A DNA stretch of 46,963 nucleotides from Chlorobiaceae bacterium (GCA_013334225.1 JAAXXY010000022.1:1-46963), one strand, 5' to 3'. Positions 24,386 to 35,560 are shown, counted from the first letter of the stretch. Translations and numbers: made by a program. Notes: generated by a model from the letters alone, not told the origin.

Positions 24386-26029
24386 TCAGTACATGCCGCC
24401 CATACCGCCCATGCCACCCGGAGGCATTGCCGGCATCTCGGGTTTGTCTTCCTTGACGTCAGTGATTGCAGCTTCGGTGGTGAGCAGGATGCTGGCTACC
24501 GATGCAGCGTTCTCGAGAGCGCTTCTGGTAACCTTGGTCGGATCGACGACACCGGCTTCAACCAGGTTCTCGTACTGCTCGGTTCTGGCGTTGAATCCGA
24601 AATCACCGTTGCCGGCCTTCACTTTCTCGAGCACGACAGCGCCGTCGGTGGTGCCGGTATTGGCAACGATCTGGCGGAGCGGCTCTTCGAGCGCGCGTCG
24701 GATAATTTCGATACCGGTCTTCTGGTCTTCATTGTCCGCGACAGCATTGTCGAGGCCTTTGATTGCACGGATAAGCGCGACGCCGCCACCGACAACGATG
24801 CCTTCCTGTACGGCAGCGCGGGTTGCATGCAGCGCATCCTCGACACGTGCTTTCTTCTCTTTCATCTCGACTTCGGTCGATGCGCCGATGTTGAGAACGG
24901 CAACGCCGCCGGAAAGTTTTGCAAGGCGTTCCTGCAGTTTTTCGGTGTCGTAATCGGAAGTCGATTTTTCAACCTGGCCCTTGATCTCGTTGATACGGGC
25001 CTTGATCTCTTCCTGCTTGCCTTTTCCTTCGACGATGGTTGAGTTATCCTTGTCGACGGTAACACGACCAGCCTGACCGAGGTAGGCGAGAGTGGCATTT
25101 TCGAGTTTGTAGCCTTTCTCTTCAGAAATAACGGTACCGCCTGTAAGAATGGCGATATCCTCGAGCATGGCCTTGCGGCGGTCGCCGAAGCCCGGAGCCT
25201 TGACGGCGCAGACTTTCAGGGTGCCTCTGAGTTTGTTTACGACAAGCGTGGCGAGAGCTTCACCTTCGATATCCTCGGAGATGATGAGCAAAGGACGGCC
25301 GGTCTGTGCGGATTTCTCGAGGATCGGAAGAAGCTCCTTCATGTTGCTGATCTTCTTGTCGTGGATCAGGATCAGGGGCTCGTCAAGCTCGGCTTCCATG
25401 GTTTCAGGATTGGTGACGAAGTACGGTGAAAGGTAACCGCGGTCGAACTGCATGCCTTCGACGACTTTCAGTTCGGTATCCATGCCTTTTGCCTCCTCGA
25501 CGGTGATAACGCCGTCTTTGCCGACTTTGTCCATGGCTTCGGCGATCAGTTCACCGATTTCAGGATCGTTGTTGGCAGAGATGGTGCCGACCTGTGCGAT
25601 CTCTTTTTTGCCGGAGATGCTGCGGCTGATGTTGCGCAGTTCAGCGACAACTTCTTTCACGGCGCGGTCGATACCTCTTTTCAGGTCGATCGGGCGTGCG
25701 CCTGCGGTAACGTTCTTCAGGCCTTCGCGGTAGATGGCCTGTGCGAGAACGGTTGCGGTGGTGGTACCGTCACCGGCGACATCGCTGGTCTTGGAAGCAA
25801 CTTCGCGGACCATCTGAGCGCCCATGTTCTCGAAAGCATCGGAAAGTTCGATCTCTTTTGCAACGGTGACGCCGTCCTTGGTCGAGGTAGGTGCACCGAA
25901 TTTTTTGTCGATGAGCACGTTGCGGCCGGCAGGTCCGAGGGTTACTTTCACCGCATTGGCGAGTTTGTCGACGCCAACCTTGAGTTTGGCACGGGCGTCG
26001 GTATCAAAAAGAATATCTTTAGCAGTCAT
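24386..26029 (-). CDS. groEL: Chaperonin GroEL
   Basis: This 547-residue protein has the standard GroEL features. They include [34 protein letters not shown] (Asp of GDGTT for ATP hydrolysis), an apical domain, and the flexible GGM-rich tail [10 protein letters not shown]. It forms the double-ring folding chamber with GroES. It is separated from groES by 48 bp and ends in a clear terminator. HrcA-type control is indicated by the CIRCE operator upstream of groES. Confidence 0.98.
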   Translation of the reverse strand: MTAKDILFDTDARAKLKVGVDKLANAVKVTLGPAGRNVLIDKKFGAPTSTKDGVTVAKEIELSDAFENMGAQMVREVASKTSDVAGDGTTTATVLAQAIYREGLKNVTAGARPIDLKRGIDRAVKEVVAELRNISRSISGKKEIAQVGTISANNDPEIGELIAEAMDKVGKDGVITVEEAKGMDTELKVVEGMQFDRGYLSPYFVTNPETMEAELDEPLILIHDKKISNMKELLPILEKSAQTGRPLLIISEDIEGEALATLVVNKLRGTLKVCAVKAPGFGDRRKAMLEDIAILTGGTVISEEKGYKLENATLAYLGQAGRVTVDKDNSTIVEGKGKQEEIKARINEIKGQVEKSTSDYDTEKLQERLAKLSGGVAVLNIGASTEVEMKEKKARVEDALHATRAAVQEGIVVGGGVALIRAIKGLDNAVADNEDQKTGIEIIRRALEEPLRQIVANTGTTDGAVVLEKVKAGNGDFGFNARTEQYENLVEAGVVDPTKVTRSALENAASVASILLTTEAAITDVKEDKPEMPAMPPGGMGGMGGMY

Positions 26030-26077
26030 TGTAGAGATTTCCTCCTGTAAAATTGTTTAATGTGTTTTGTAAGGGGT

Positions 26078-26365
26078 TCAGCCAAGGATAGCGAAAATGT
26101 CCGACTCCCTCATGATGAGGTAATCGTCGCCTTCAACGCTGACTTCAGTGCCGGAATATTTACCGTAAAGAACTTTGTCACCTGCCTTTACCTGCATTTC
26201 AATCACCTGGCCGCTATCAGCAACTTTTCCTGTTCCTACAGCAACGACTTCACCATACTGTGGTTTTTCCTTCCCGGTATCGGGGATGTAAAGACCACCT
26301 TTGGTTTTTTCCTCTGCCGGTGCTGGCTTAACAATAACTCGATCAGCTAAGGGTTTCAAGTTCAT
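26078..26365 (-). CDS. groES: Co-chaperonin GroES
   Basis: This 95-residue protein starts [14 protein letters not shown]. It has the mobile loop with [14 protein letters not shown] and ends with the [13 protein letters not shown] strand. The frame is open upstream to 26449, but the family start and the GAGAAG ribosome-binding site fix the ATG at 26365. It is the first gene of the groESL operon. Confidence 0.96.
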   Translation of the reverse strand: MNLKPLADRVIVKPAPAEEKTKGGLYIPDTGKEKPQYGEVVAVGTGKVADSGQVIEMQVKAGDKVLYGKYSGTEVSVEGDDYLIMRESDIFAILG

Positions 26366-26442
26366 TGTCTTCTCGTGTTTGGGTTTAAGATTATATTTAT
26401 TGATACTACATAGTGTCCGGGACACAGTGAATGTCCCTTTTA

Positions 26443-26469
26443 TTAGCACTCACAAACATCGAGTGCTAA
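26443..26469. promoter_or_regulatory. CIRCE operator of groESL
   Basis: A perfect TTAGCACTC-N9-GAGTGCTAA inverted repeat lies 78 bp upstream of the groES start. This is the binding site of the HrcA heat-shock repressor. The hrcA gene is not in the window. Confidence 0.97.
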
Positions 26470-26678
26470 TAAAAACATCTAATAATATGAAAATTTCCAT
26501 CTCCGCCAAATTTTTTTCGAAGCAAAAAAGCAGCTTCGCGCTCTTTTCGGTATGATTCTGACAGAGGAAAGCAGTGATCACTACCACCGATTTCTGTCCC
26601 CGCCTGTTGGTTTATTTACCATTTTTCTGCTTTTTATTACCAGAAGCGAAAACACGATGGCCGGAAAGGACTACGCAT

Positions 26679-26969
26679 ATGAACAGCGACAGACAGAGGG
26701 AATTCTACTATACCATCGGCAAGGTAGCCATGGAAAAACTCGAGAGCATCAGGTCGAAGATGCTCGATGATACGATGACGCAGGAGGACAGGCTGCTGGG
26801 CGATCTGTTGGGGGAAATCGTCGGGCTTGCAGCAAACAGAGTGTCGGTATCCTGCAATGAAAAAGCTCTCAAAGAAGGAAAGCCGGTCTGGGTCGAACGC
26901 ACCTCGCAATCGCATTTTCCGCATGTCAGGCTGCATGGCGGTGCGCTCGAAGACGACCCGATAGCCTGA
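26679..26969 (+). CDS. Small protein of unknown function between groESL and uvrA
   Basis: This 96-residue soluble protein is mostly helical in its first half (REFYYTIGKVAMEKLESIRSKML). GEIVGLAANRVSVSCNEKAL and a C-terminal QSHFPHVRLHGGA follow. No family is recognised. GGAAAGGA upstream of ATG 26679 is a good ribosome-binding site. The frame is open further upstream but without coding character. It ends four bases before the convergent uvrA stop. Confidence 0.65.
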   Translation: MNSDRQREFYYTIGKVAMEKLESIRSKMLDDTMTQEDRLLGDLLGEIVGLAANRVSVSCNEKALKEGKPVWVERTSQSHFPHVRLHGGALEDDPIA

Positions 26970-26972
26970 ATT

Positions 26973-29819
26973 TCACTCTCCCATCAGCGACCTGAGACAG
27001 CGGCCGGTCAAGGAGTGCTCCATGGCTGCGACCTCTTCAGGCGTGCCCTCTGCAACAATTTCCCCTCCCTTGTCACCCGCACCGGGACCGAGATCGATTA
27101 TCCAGTCGGCCTGCATGATGATGTCCGGGTTATGCTCGATAATGACGAGCGTGTTGTTCTGCTCGAGCAGTTTCCGGAAGCAGCTGATCAGCTTGTTTAT
27201 ATCATCGAAATGAAGTCCCGTTGTCGGTTCGTCGAAGATGAAAAGGGTATGCTCGACATCAGCCCTCGCGATGAAACTCGCCAGTTTGAGCCGCTGGGCC
27301 TCGCCTCCGGATAACGTGCTTGACGACTGCCCGAGCCTGATATAGCCGAGACCGACTTCATCGAGCACCAGGAGTTTTTTCGTGATGGCTTTTTCACCCT
27401 CGAAAAATTCCAGCGCTTCCTCGATACTCATGTCGAGCACTTCCGCAATTGAGCGACCGCGATATTTCACATCAAGCGTATCCTGCTTGTAACGAAGACC
27501 GTTGCAATCTTCGCACACCGCTTCGATATCGGCAAGGAACTGCATCTCGATTCGCACGCTTCCCTCTCCGGCACATGCTTCACAACGACCACCGGGGATG
27601 TTGAATGAAAAATATCCGGCTTTCCAGCCTCTCATCTTTGCATCTTTCGTCTGAGCGAAGAGCTGGCGGATGTCATCGAAAATCTTAAGGTAGGTCGCAG
27701 GATTGCTGCGGCTCGATTTACCGATCGGCGACTGGTCAACATGCTCAACCTTGTCGACAAGCCAGGTACCGCTCAGGGACCGGTGTGTACCGACCTTCTC
27801 CTTCAGACCTGTTTTTTCCTTCAGGATCCCCCGGTTCAGGACATCGTTCACGAGGGTGGACTTTCCCGATCCGCTCACACCGGTCACGCAGGTCATAATC
27901 CCGATCGGAAAACGGACATCGATATTTTTCAGGTTGTTCTGCAGAGCTCCTTTTATTTCGATACAGGAACTGAAATCGGGCTTCCTGCGCAATTCAGGCA
28001 GGGCGATCCGTTTCAGGCCGCTGAGGTACTGAGCCGTAAGCGAGGTTCCGGAAGATTTCAGAGCTTCCACGGAACCATGGAAAACCAGTTCACCACCAAG
28101 ACGGCCCGCAAATGGTCCGAGATCGATAACCTCGTCGGCTGCCTCGATGATCTCACGGTCATGCTCGACAACAATAACCGTATTACCGAGGTCTCTCAGC
28201 TTCCGGAGCAGTGTGATCAGTCTTTCCGAATCGCTCTGGTGCAGACCTATGCTTGGTTCGTCGAGAATATAAATGGCACCGACAAGCGGTGACCCGAGAG
28301 AGGTCGAGAGATTGATACGTTGAAACTCACCACCACTGAGCGAATGAGTGAGACGGTCGAGGGTCAGGTAGTTCAGACCGACATCGAGCAGGTATCCCAG
28401 ACGCTTGATGATTTCCTGCAGCACCGTTTCGGCAACTTTTCGGTCGAACGGTGAAATATCGAGGTTCCTGAAAAAATCGTGAGCCTCGTCGATGTTCATG
28501 CGGGTAACATCGCCGATCGTGCGTCCCGATACCCTTACGAGCCTCGCATCAGGGTTAAGGCGGCTCCCATCACATTCCGGACAGGTCGCATAACCGCGGT
28601 ACCGGCTCAGGAAAACCCGGTAATGCATTTTATATCCAGCATCCTTTTCGATCTCTGCAAAAAAAGGCCTGACCCCCTTGTAACGCTCTTCACCCAGCCC
28701 TTTCCAGATGATATCCTTCTGGGCATGGGAAAGTTTTTCATAGGGAACATCAACCGGAATACCGATTGAGGAGGCGACCGAGATGAGCTGACGGAGGTTC
28801 CAGCGGTACTTTTCCGAATTCCAGCAGGCTATCGCCCCCTCGGAAATCGAAAGGGACTTGTCTGGTACGACAGCATCCTCATCGATACCGGCGATCCTCC
28901 CGAATCCCTGGCATGCCGTACAGGCCCCGATCGGTGAGTTGAAAGCGAAAAGCTGCGGCGAAGGCTCCTGATATTCAATGCCGTTCAACTCGAGCCGGTC
29001 GCTGAACAGGTAGGTTTTCCCTCCCACGACCTTCAGAACCGCATGGCCGCCGGACTCGTTGAAACAGGTTTCGGCAGCTTGTGAAACTCTGCTGTATACC
29101 TTTTCATCAGGTTTTGCAACGAACCGGTCGACCAGTACCAGAAGGTTTGAACGTTCTCCGGCAGGCATGTCGAGCAGCTTTCTGCAGACCTTTTCATCGT
29201 TGAGGTCAAGTACCTTATCGTCCTCGACAATCCTGAAAAATCCTTTTTTCAGCAGGTTGTCTATTTCATCCTGTGTGGAACAGTGCTGGCTTCCCGACTT
29301 TTCATGCGACGGGAAGAAAAAGCCTGCATAAAATTTTGTGCCCTGGTCGAAGAATGAGGTCTGCAGACTCAAATCATCCGGTGTGTGTTTGAGGACAAGC
29401 TCGTTGGTATCGCGTGAATAGATTTTACCTATCCTTGCATAGAGCAAGCGCAGGTAATCATAGATTTCCGAAACCGTTCCGACCGTGGAACGCGGGTTCT
29501 TGGGAATGGGCTTCTGCTCGATGGCAATAGCCGGTGCGATACCTTCGACGCTTTCGATATCCGGACGGGGCATCCTTTCGAGAAACTGCCTGACATAGGC
29601 GGAAAGGGATTCCACATAGCGGCGGTGTCCTTCGGCATACAGCGTATCGAAAGCGAGGCTCGATTTGCCCGATCCGCTCACACCGGTCAGTACAACAAAC
29701 CTGTTGCGCGGAATTCGTACGGTAATATTCCTGAGATTGTGGGTCGTGATGCCTTTGAGGACAATATCCGGCAAACTCGTTCCGGCAGTTGACGAATCGC
29801 CGAGCCTTTGAGTGGTCAT
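26973..29819 (-). CDS. uvrA: Excinuclease ABC subunit A
   Basis: This 948-residue protein has the two ABC modules of UvrA. They carry Walker A motifs GVSGSGKSSLAFDTL (about residue 45) and GVSGSGKSTLVNDVL (about 645), LSGGE signatures and ILDEPSIGLH / IFDEPTTGLH. Zinc-binding cysteine pairs appear in CPECDGSRL and in CEACAGEG with CEDCNGLRY. It recognises DNA damage in nucleotide excision repair and loads UvrB. It reads alone. Confidence 0.98.
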   Translation of the reverse strand: MTTQRLGDSSTAGTSLPDIVLKGITTHNLRNITVRIPRNRFVVLTGVSGSGKSSLAFDTLYAEGHRRYVESLSAYVRQFLERMPRPDIESVEGIAPAIAIEQKPIPKNPRSTVGTVSEIYDYLRLLYARIGKIYSRDTNELVLKHTPDDLSLQTSFFDQGTKFYAGFFFPSHEKSGSQHCSTQDEIDNLLKKGFFRIVEDDKVLDLNDEKVCRKLLDMPAGERSNLLVLVDRFVAKPDEKVYSRVSQAAETCFNESGGHAVLKVVGGKTYLFSDRLELNGIEYQEPSPQLFAFNSPIGACTACQGFGRIAGIDEDAVVPDKSLSISEGAIACWNSEKYRWNLRQLISVASSIGIPVDVPYEKLSHAQKDIIWKGLGEERYKGVRPFFAEIEKDAGYKMHYRVFLSRYRGYATCPECDGSRLNPDARLVRVSGRTIGDVTRMNIDEAHDFFRNLDISPFDRKVAETVLQEIIKRLGYLLDVGLNYLTLDRLTHSLSGGEFQRINLSTSLGSPLVGAIYILDEPSIGLHQSDSERLITLLRKLRDLGNTVIVVEHDREIIEAADEVIDLGPFAGRLGGELVFHGSVEALKSSGTSLTAQYLSGLKRIALPELRRKPDFSSCIEIKGALQNNLKNIDVRFPIGIMTCVTGVSGSGKSTLVNDVLNRGILKEKTGLKEKVGTHRSLSGTWLVDKVEHVDQSPIGKSSRSNPATYLKIFDDIRQLFAQTKDAKMRGWKAGYFSFNIPGGRCEACAGEGSVRIEMQFLADIEAVCEDCNGLRYKQDTLDVKYRGRSIAEVLDMSIEEALEFFEGEKAITKKLLVLDEVGLGYIRLGQSSSTLSGGEAQRLKLASFIARADVEHTLFIFDEPTTGLHFDDINKLISCFRKLLEQNNTLVIIEHNPDIIMQADWIIDLGPGAGDKGGEIVAEGTPEEVAAMEHSLTGRCLRSLMGE

Positions 29820-29917
29820 GTTCGAAATGCGGTCTTGTATATAACTACTTTCCTGAAGATTGAACCGGGTAAGATAGCGTTTTCAGATGATATCGCTGTC
29901 TTGAACTTTATTACCGG

Positions 29918-30331
29918 TCATGTTGCGGTACGCTGCAGCAGGGATCTCACTGTTGTTGCCGCAAGCAGTTCCTGGATTTTCTGCTGAAGGCTGTTCATAT
30001 ACCCCCTGTGCTGGCATGATGAACTGATTTCGCAGCTGCTTGCCTTTACATCGCAGCGCACCATATGGGGTGCTCCCTCGATCGCGATCGCGATATCGGC
30101 GACCGTTATATCATCCGGCGTCTTAGCCAATTTGTAGCCGCCCTTCACTCCCTGCACCGAAACGACTATCCCTGCTTTTTTCAGGTTCTGCATGGCCTTG
30201 GAGAGAAATTCCTGCGAAATACCCACGTCATCTGCTATTTCCTTTACGGTGATAACCTTGTCCTGGCCTTTTGTCGCCAGATAGGTAACGGCGTGAAGAC
30301 CGTACTCGAATTTCCTTGAAACCTGAAGCAT
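29918..30331 (-). CDS. Rrf2-family transcriptional regulator (probable Fe-S sensor)
   Basis: This 137-residue protein starts with the Rrf2 winged helix: FEYGLHAVTYLA, ITVKEIADDVGISQEFLSKAMQNL, then VQGVKGGYKLAK. Three cysteines, 93, 100 and 106, have the spacing C-x6-C-x5-C. IscR, NsrR and RsrR bind an iron-sulfur cluster with similarly placed cysteines, so a redox, NO or Fe-S-responsive regulator is likely. The exact subfamily is uncertain. It is divergent from the alpha/beta hydrolase gene at 30466. The 134-bp gap holds two TTATAAG repeats (30374-30380 and 30425-30431) that might be operator parts. Confidence 0.9.
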   Translation of the reverse strand: MLQVSRKFEYGLHAVTYLATKGQDKVITVKEIADDVGISQEFLSKAMQNLKKAGIVVSVQGVKGGYKLAKTPDDITVADIAIAIEGAPHMVRCDVKASSCEISSSCQHRGYMNSLQQKIQELLAATTVRSLLQRTAT

Positions 30332-30465
30332 GCTGATGAATTCCGGTTGAAAGGGAGTTGTATTCCCGGTTCTTTATAAGATTGGCGATTTATTTATATT
30401 AAGACGTAGAACAGGCAAGACTTCTTATAAGTTTTTAACATCTCCCGATTTTACCTGACCGCCTC

Positions 30466-31338
30466 ATGAGCTCGCATGTCAAGGACAAATATTTTATCTG
30501 GCAGTTTTCCTCTGAAGATGAAGCGAAAATAAGATACCAGGAATATGGGCCCGACAATGTTGACAGGGCTCCACTGCTTTTCATCCATGGTTATGGTGCG
30601 ATGATCGAGCACTGGAACCAGAATATCCCGGCATTCGCTCATGAACATAAGATTTACGCCATGGACCTGATCGGTTTCGGCAAATCACAGAAACCGAATG
30701 TCCGATACTGCCTGGAGCTTTTTGCCGCTCAGATCGAAGCCTTCATGCAACTGAAAAAAATCGATTCTGTGATAATCGTCGGCCACTCGATGGGTGCTGC
30801 AAGCGGAATCTATTTCGCCCATCATAAACCCGAAAAAGTCAAAGCGCTCGTCCTTGCAAATCCTTCCGGCCTCTTCGGGGATACAATGGATGGCATGACA
30901 AGCGTCTTTTTTGGCCTCGTCGGTTCTCCGATAATCGGTGAAGTCCTTTTTTCGGCTTTCGCAAACCCTGTGGGAGTAAGCCAGAGCCTTATGCCGACCT
31001 ACTTTAACCAGAACAAGGTCGATATCAGACTGATCAACCAGTTCTCAACTCCCCTGAGGGACAAGGGTGCCCAGTATTCCTATCTGTCTCCGTCGAAAAG
31101 ACCTCACGATTTCAGGCTTGACAATCTTCCCCGGCCGAGCAACTACAAGGGTCAGGCATTTCTTGTATGGGGAGCCGAGGATACGGCACTGCCACCAAGT
31201 AAAATCATCCCGGAATTTCAGCAGCTTCTTCCCCAGGCGGGAGCATTCATTGTTCCCAAAGCTTCGCACTGTATTCATCACGATGCCCATGAAGCCTTCA
31301 ACAAGAGACTTGACTATATACTTGAATCCATTCTTTAA
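30466..31338 (+). CDS. Alpha/beta hydrolase
   Basis: This 290-residue protein has the HG oxyanion motif ([10 protein letters not shown], about 41-50) and the nucleophile elbow GHSMGA (Ser108). Asp239 ([10 protein letters not shown]) and His268 (ASHCIHH) complete a catalytic triad. No signal peptide is seen. It resembles broadly distributed esterase-like hydrolases that in phototrophs sometimes act on pigments or lipids. The substrate cannot be told from sequence. Its divergence from the Rrf2 gene suggests possible redox control. Confidence 0.85.
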   Translation: MSSHVKDKYFIWQFSSEDEAKIRYQEYGPDNVDRAPLLFIHGYGAMIEHWNQNIPAFAHEHKIYAMDLIGFGKSQKPNVRYCLELFAAQIEAFMQLKKIDSVIIVGHSMGAASGIYFAHHKPEKVKALVLANPSGLFGDTMDGMTSVFFGLVGSPIIGEVLFSAFANPVGVSQSLMPTYFNQNKVDIRLINQFSTPLRDKGAQYSYLSPSKRPHDFRLDNLPRPSNYKGQAFLVWGAEDTALPPSKIIPEFQQLLPQAGAFIVPKASHCIHHDAHEAFNKRLDYILESIL

Positions 31339-31367
31339 AAGTCAGCGAAGAAATACCTGCCCGTTGT

Positions 31368-34031
31368 TCAAAACCAGCCTTTCGTGCTGCCGCTTGTTCT
31401 GAAATGTACATCGCTCAACTGCGGAGCTTTGAGACCGATCTGGATGGCATAGCTTTTAAACTCTCCTACGGGCACAACCTGAACACCGATCTGCCAGCAG
31501 TGGAGATTACGGTAAATCTGAACCATGGGAAACACCAGCTCTTCATTCTGAAAATCATAACCGGTATAGAGACCAACCTGCCACTCTTTCAGGAACGAGA
31601 TCCTTGCCGAAGCGTTGATCAGTGAAGAGGTCACTGCCGGTTGCACAGGATTGCTGTGGTCATTCTGCATAAACAGGGAAAACCGGAGCTCCCAGGGCAG
31701 CGAATAATCGATCGTGTTGAAATTACCGAAATTGAACCTTTCGCGGAAAAGGGCCTGCGAGGTATTGGGTAAAACCGGCGCCATGGAATCGGTCGGCGGC
31801 GGGATGGCTGATTTATCATCCCTTTTACCCTGCACACTGTAGCTCATGTTGAAAAATCCCTTGACGAAACGGAGCAATCCTCTGCCGTCTTCTCGATTGG
31901 TTCGGTTGATCCTTTCCCCGGTGACGGGATCGTAACTGTAGAAATCGTACATAGCCCCTGAACTGAAAAGAAGATTCGACGACATGGCATTGCTCGAGGC
32001 AATAACCGTCAGGGGATCGAAACGGCAGGTTTCAGCTGCGAAATTGTATGCGGTGGAAGCTGACATTGAGAGCAACTGAACCGTGTGATCGCCGTCAGCA
32101 CTTCCGTCACTTGCGGAGCCGGTTCCTCTGAATTTACCGTGAAAAAGGTTTTTCAGTGTGATACCGACCGAACTCTGCCCCTCGGGCAAGCCGGGATAAA
32201 GCGCGCTGTCGAACCTGTTGAAAAAACGGTTATCGGTCCAGTCGTACAGGTTGTGATAATAATTGTAAGCATTACCGCTGAACGATGGGTTCCATCGGTA
32301 GCTCACCATCGGAATGAAGGTATGGCGCAGAGCCTTGAGGCCGAAGAGGTTTTCGAGGAATCCGGCAGTCATGGTTCCGTAAAGCCTTGTACTGGCATCA
32401 ACATTGAAATTCGGTGCTGAAAAATCTTTCGTGCCGTCATAGGCATGATGGAAACTGGTAAAAGAAAGTCCGGAGTTCAGGTTGAAATGATGAAACACCG
32501 TTGACTGTATGCGAAATGGAAGCGTCACGGTGGTCCCGTTGTAAATCGAGTTATCGAGCAGAGGATTGGGATTCACTTTCTGCACAGTCATCCCCTGGGT
32601 AAAGAGCGCTTTGTTCCCTTCGCCGAACTGCCTGTACAAACCAAGCTCGACGCCGGCATTTGCCGTGTATCCATAGAAAAATTGATCACTCTGCAACGCA
32701 AGGTCGCCGACATATGACGCTCCTGATGTAATCGACACATCCGATTTCCAGTCCCCGCTCTCTTCTGAAGCTGTGGAACGGAATGGATAGACCCTGTTCT
32801 GATAATATGACACCCCGATTCTCTGATCGGATGTCTTGTCGAGCAGGTTATCGATCCTGTCGTAATATAACGCCGCTATACCGTTCTCGTTATTGAAGGT
32901 TCTGGCAAGCGAAACCCGCGCATTTGCCTGCTCTTCAACAATGGTTTCCGAATCCATGGTATTCAGGTCATAATAGCGGTTCCCGCCAAGCAGACGCATA
33001 TTGATATCGAAACGGGTCGAAGAATTCAAAACCTGATTATGCCTTACTGTCGCATTCCAGTTACGGTAGGACTGTGCATCGGAATCCTTGAAATAATCGT
33101 TGTATTCACCCGAAATTTCACCCGAAAACATATCTCTTTTCGCATACCTGAAGCGCTCACCGAGGCGCCAGCTTCCATTGAGGGCAATATCAGCTTCCGG
33201 CCTGAGGTCCATGTAGTCGTTTATTGCCCAGAAATAACCGAATTTCGAGAACAGGTATCCGCGGTCATCCTTTGCTATATGTGGAATAAGAAACCCGGAA
33301 ACGCGCCCTTCCCGTAACGGAAAAACCATATATGGCAAGGCAAGTAATGGAAGAGGGGGTAGTCTTTTTGAAAAAATTTCCGGTTTGACGTGCATCACCA
33401 GGTTTTTTGCACTGATCCGGCTGTCCGGAACGATCGTCATGCTTGATGCCGAAAACCAGTAATGTGGATCGATATCGTCACATGTCGTGAAGGTACCATC
33501 CTTGATACAAAGCTCACCGTTCTCCCTTCTTTCAACCTTTTCACCATTTACAATCACCCCGTTGGAAGAAGATGATATGCGCGATGTCTCCCCTCGACCG
33601 GTTTTGAAATTATAAGTCATATCCCCGGCGCTGAAACTCCCCTGCCGGTCGGTGAACTCTGCAAGACCGGATGCGGTTTTCGATGAATCAGCACTTCCGA
33701 TGGCGTGAAGTTGTGAGGATTCGAGATCGACAACTATTTTTGAGGCTTTCACCGTAGTAGCCTCGTGATTGAGACGGGCTTTCCCCCATAACTCCATGGA
33801 CTTGCCATCAAGATTATAGATAAGCGAGTCTTTTGCACTGAATTGTACAATCTCGTTTAGGCCGGAAGCTCCTAACTTCGAACCGGTAGAAATTTTCCTT
33901 TCCGCTGTGGAATTCAGCTTCCTTTCAGACTGTTCAGCGGCACACAGCGACCCTATGCAAGAAAAAGGTCCGGCAAGTGCAATCAGACAGACAAGAGTCA
34001 GAATCGAGGTTTCAGGATGGATGAACTTCAC
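31368..34031 (-). CDS. lptD: LPS-assembly outer-membrane protein LptD
   Basis: This 887-residue protein starts at GTG (34031). A signal-like hydrophobic N-terminus (LTLVCLIALAGPFSCIGSLC) is followed by a small OstA-type beta domain (about 60-220: IVDLESSQLHAIGSAD, TYNFKTGRG). The rest is a long beta-barrel rich in aromatic, alternating strands that ends in IGLKAPQLSDVHFRTSGSTKGWF. LptD inserts lipopolysaccharide into the outer membrane together with LptE. Sequence divergence from proteobacterial LptD is expected in this phylum. Its end comes 29 bp from the convergent hydrolase gene. Confidence 0.88.
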   Translation of the reverse strand: MKFIHPETSILTLVCLIALAGPFSCIGSLCAAEQSERKLNSTAERKISTGSKLGASGLNEIVQFSAKDSLIYNLDGKSMELWGKARLNHEATTVKASKIVVDLESSQLHAIGSADSSKTASGLAEFTDRQGSFSAGDMTYNFKTGRGETSRISSSSNGVIVNGEKVERRENGELCIKDGTFTTCDDIDPHYWFSASSMTIVPDSRISAKNLVMHVKPEIFSKRLPPLPLLALPYMVFPLREGRVSGFLIPHIAKDDRGYLFSKFGYFWAINDYMDLRPEADIALNGSWRLGERFRYAKRDMFSGEISGEYNDYFKDSDAQSYRNWNATVRHNQVLNSSTRFDINMRLLGGNRYYDLNTMDSETIVEEQANARVSLARTFNNENGIAALYYDRIDNLLDKTSDQRIGVSYYQNRVYPFRSTASEESGDWKSDVSITSGASYVGDLALQSDQFFYGYTANAGVELGLYRQFGEGNKALFTQGMTVQKVNPNPLLDNSIYNGTTVTLPFRIQSTVFHHFNLNSGLSFTSFHHAYDGTKDFSAPNFNVDASTRLYGTMTAGFLENLFGLKALRHTFIPMVSYRWNPSFSGNAYNYYHNLYDWTDNRFFNRFDSALYPGLPEGQSSVGITLKNLFHGKFRGTGSASDGSADGDHTVQLLSMSASTAYNFAAETCRFDPLTVIASSNAMSSNLLFSSGAMYDFYSYDPVTGERINRTNREDGRGLLRFVKGFFNMSYSVQGKRDDKSAIPPPTDSMAPVLPNTSQALFRERFNFGNFNTIDYSLPWELRFSLFMQNDHSNPVQPAVTSSLINASARISFLKEWQVGLYTGYDFQNEELVFPMVQIYRNLHCWQIGVQVVPVGEFKSYAIQIGLKAPQLSDVHFRTSGSTKGWF

Positions 34032-34173
34032 GCAGTAACGCTCCGCAACCGTATTGTGATGTTTCGCTGATAAAAGTTTAAATATATTATTTTATTCAGG
34101 TATTTAACCCTGATTTTCTGACGAGGAAAATACCCGGAAAACAGATTCGAATTATTTAACTATTTGTCCTTCC

Positions 34174-35373
34174 ATGCCGACCAAAGAATACAGTGCACCC
34201 GACCGGACCGGACATTTCGGCCAGTTCGGTGGTAAATTCATCCCTGAAACCCTGATAAAAAACGCCGCCGACCTTGAAGCGGAATACATCAAGGCAAAAA
34301 ACGATATAGCATTCCAGGCCGAGTTGGACAGGCTTCTGCACGATTACGTGGGAAGACCCACGCCGCTTTACCATGCTGAACGACTGAGCAGTATCCTGAA
34401 GGGTGCTCAGATATACCTGAAACGGGAAGACCTCTGCCATACCGGAGCACATAAAATCAACAATGCGCTTGGCCAGGTGTTGCTCGCAAAACGCATGGGC
34501 AAGAAAAGGGTGATCGCTGAAACAGGAGCCGGCCAGCACGGTGTCGCAACCGCAACAGTCTGCGCTCTTTTCGATCTGGAATGCATTGTTTACATGGGTG
34601 AAGAGGATATCAGAAGGCAGGCACCGAACGTCGCGAGAATGAAACTTCTCGGAGCGACGGTCCGGCCTGTAAGCAGCGGTTCGAGAACCCTTAAGGACGC
34701 TACAAGCGAAGCGATCCGGGACTGGATGAACAACCCTGAAGAAACATTCTACATTATCGGCTCAGTTGTCGGAATGCATCCATATCCCATGATCGTCCGT
34801 GATTTCCAGTCGATAATAGGACGCGAAACCCGCAGCCAGATCATGAAACAGGCGGGAAGGCTTCCTGATGTCATTACCGCATGTGTCGGCGGCGGCAGCA
34901 ATGCGGTCGGCATGTTTTACGAATTTCTCAACGATTCGGCAAGGATAGAACTCGTCGGTGTTGAGGCTGCCGGAGAGGGTTTTGAAGGCCGCCATGCCGC
35001 ATCCCTTACGTTTGGAAAACCAGGTGTTCTTCACGGGGCCATGACAAAACTTCTGCAGGATAACAACGGGCAGGTTCTGGAAGCCCACTCCATTTCAGCT
35101 GGCCTCGATTATCCAGGTGTCGGGCCGGAACACTGTTATCTGCAGGAACTCGGACTGGTCACCTACACTTCTGCAACCGATACTGAAGCTCTCGCTGCCC
35201 TGAAAACACTTGCCGAAACAGAAGGGATCATCTGTGCGCTTGAATCGGCACACGCCATGCACTATGCCATTTCGCGGGCACCATCGATGCCGGTCGATTC
35301 CCTGCTTGTCGTGAATCTTTCAGGCCGCGGGGACAAGGATATGGAGACGATCATCAGGGAACTCAATCTCTGA
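34174..35373 (+). CDS. trpB: Tryptophan synthase beta subunit
   Basis: This 399-residue protein has the TrpB signature [12 protein letters not shown], the PLP lysine in [14 protein letters not shown] (Lys94), and the [10 protein letters not shown] phosphate-binding loop. [13 protein letters not shown] and a C-terminal SGRGDKDM complete the pattern. It condenses indole with serine. It is not linked to trpA, which is 11 kb away on the other strand. No other trp gene is nearby. Confidence 0.97.
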   Translation: MPTKEYSAPDRTGHFGQFGGKFIPETLIKNAADLEAEYIKAKNDIAFQAELDRLLHDYVGRPTPLYHAERLSSILKGAQIYLKREDLCHTGAHKINNALGQVLLAKRMGKKRVIAETGAGQHGVATATVCALFDLECIVYMGEEDIRRQAPNVARMKLLGATVRPVSSGSRTLKDATSEAIRDWMNNPEETFYIIGSVVGMHPYPMIVRDFQSIIGRETRSQIMKQAGRLPDVITACVGGGSNAVGMFYEFLNDSARIELVGVEAAGEGFEGRHAASLTFGKPGVLHGAMTKLLQDNNGQVLEAHSISAGLDYPGVGPEHCYLQELGLVTYTSATDTEALAALKTLAETEGIICALESAHAMHYAISRAPSMPVDSLLVVNLSGRGDKDMETIIRELNL

Positions 35374-35424
35374 AATCCCTTCTGAAGGAACGATAAAGGA
35401 TTGAAAAGAAAATGCATGGAGGAG

Positions 35425-35452
35425 TTGCAGAAAAAAAAAATATCCTTATATT
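35425..35452 (+). promoter_or_regulatory. Sigma-70-type promoter of tRNA-Gly
   Basis: TTGCAG (35425-35430), a 16-bp A-rich spacer and TATATT (35447-35452) lie 13 bp before the first base of the tRNA. This is a near-consensus arrangement. Confidence 0.75.
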
Positions 35453-35465
35453 TATGCCTCATAAC

Positions 35466-35541
<76 letters not shown>

Positions 35542-35560
35542 GATAAAAATAACGTGCTGA

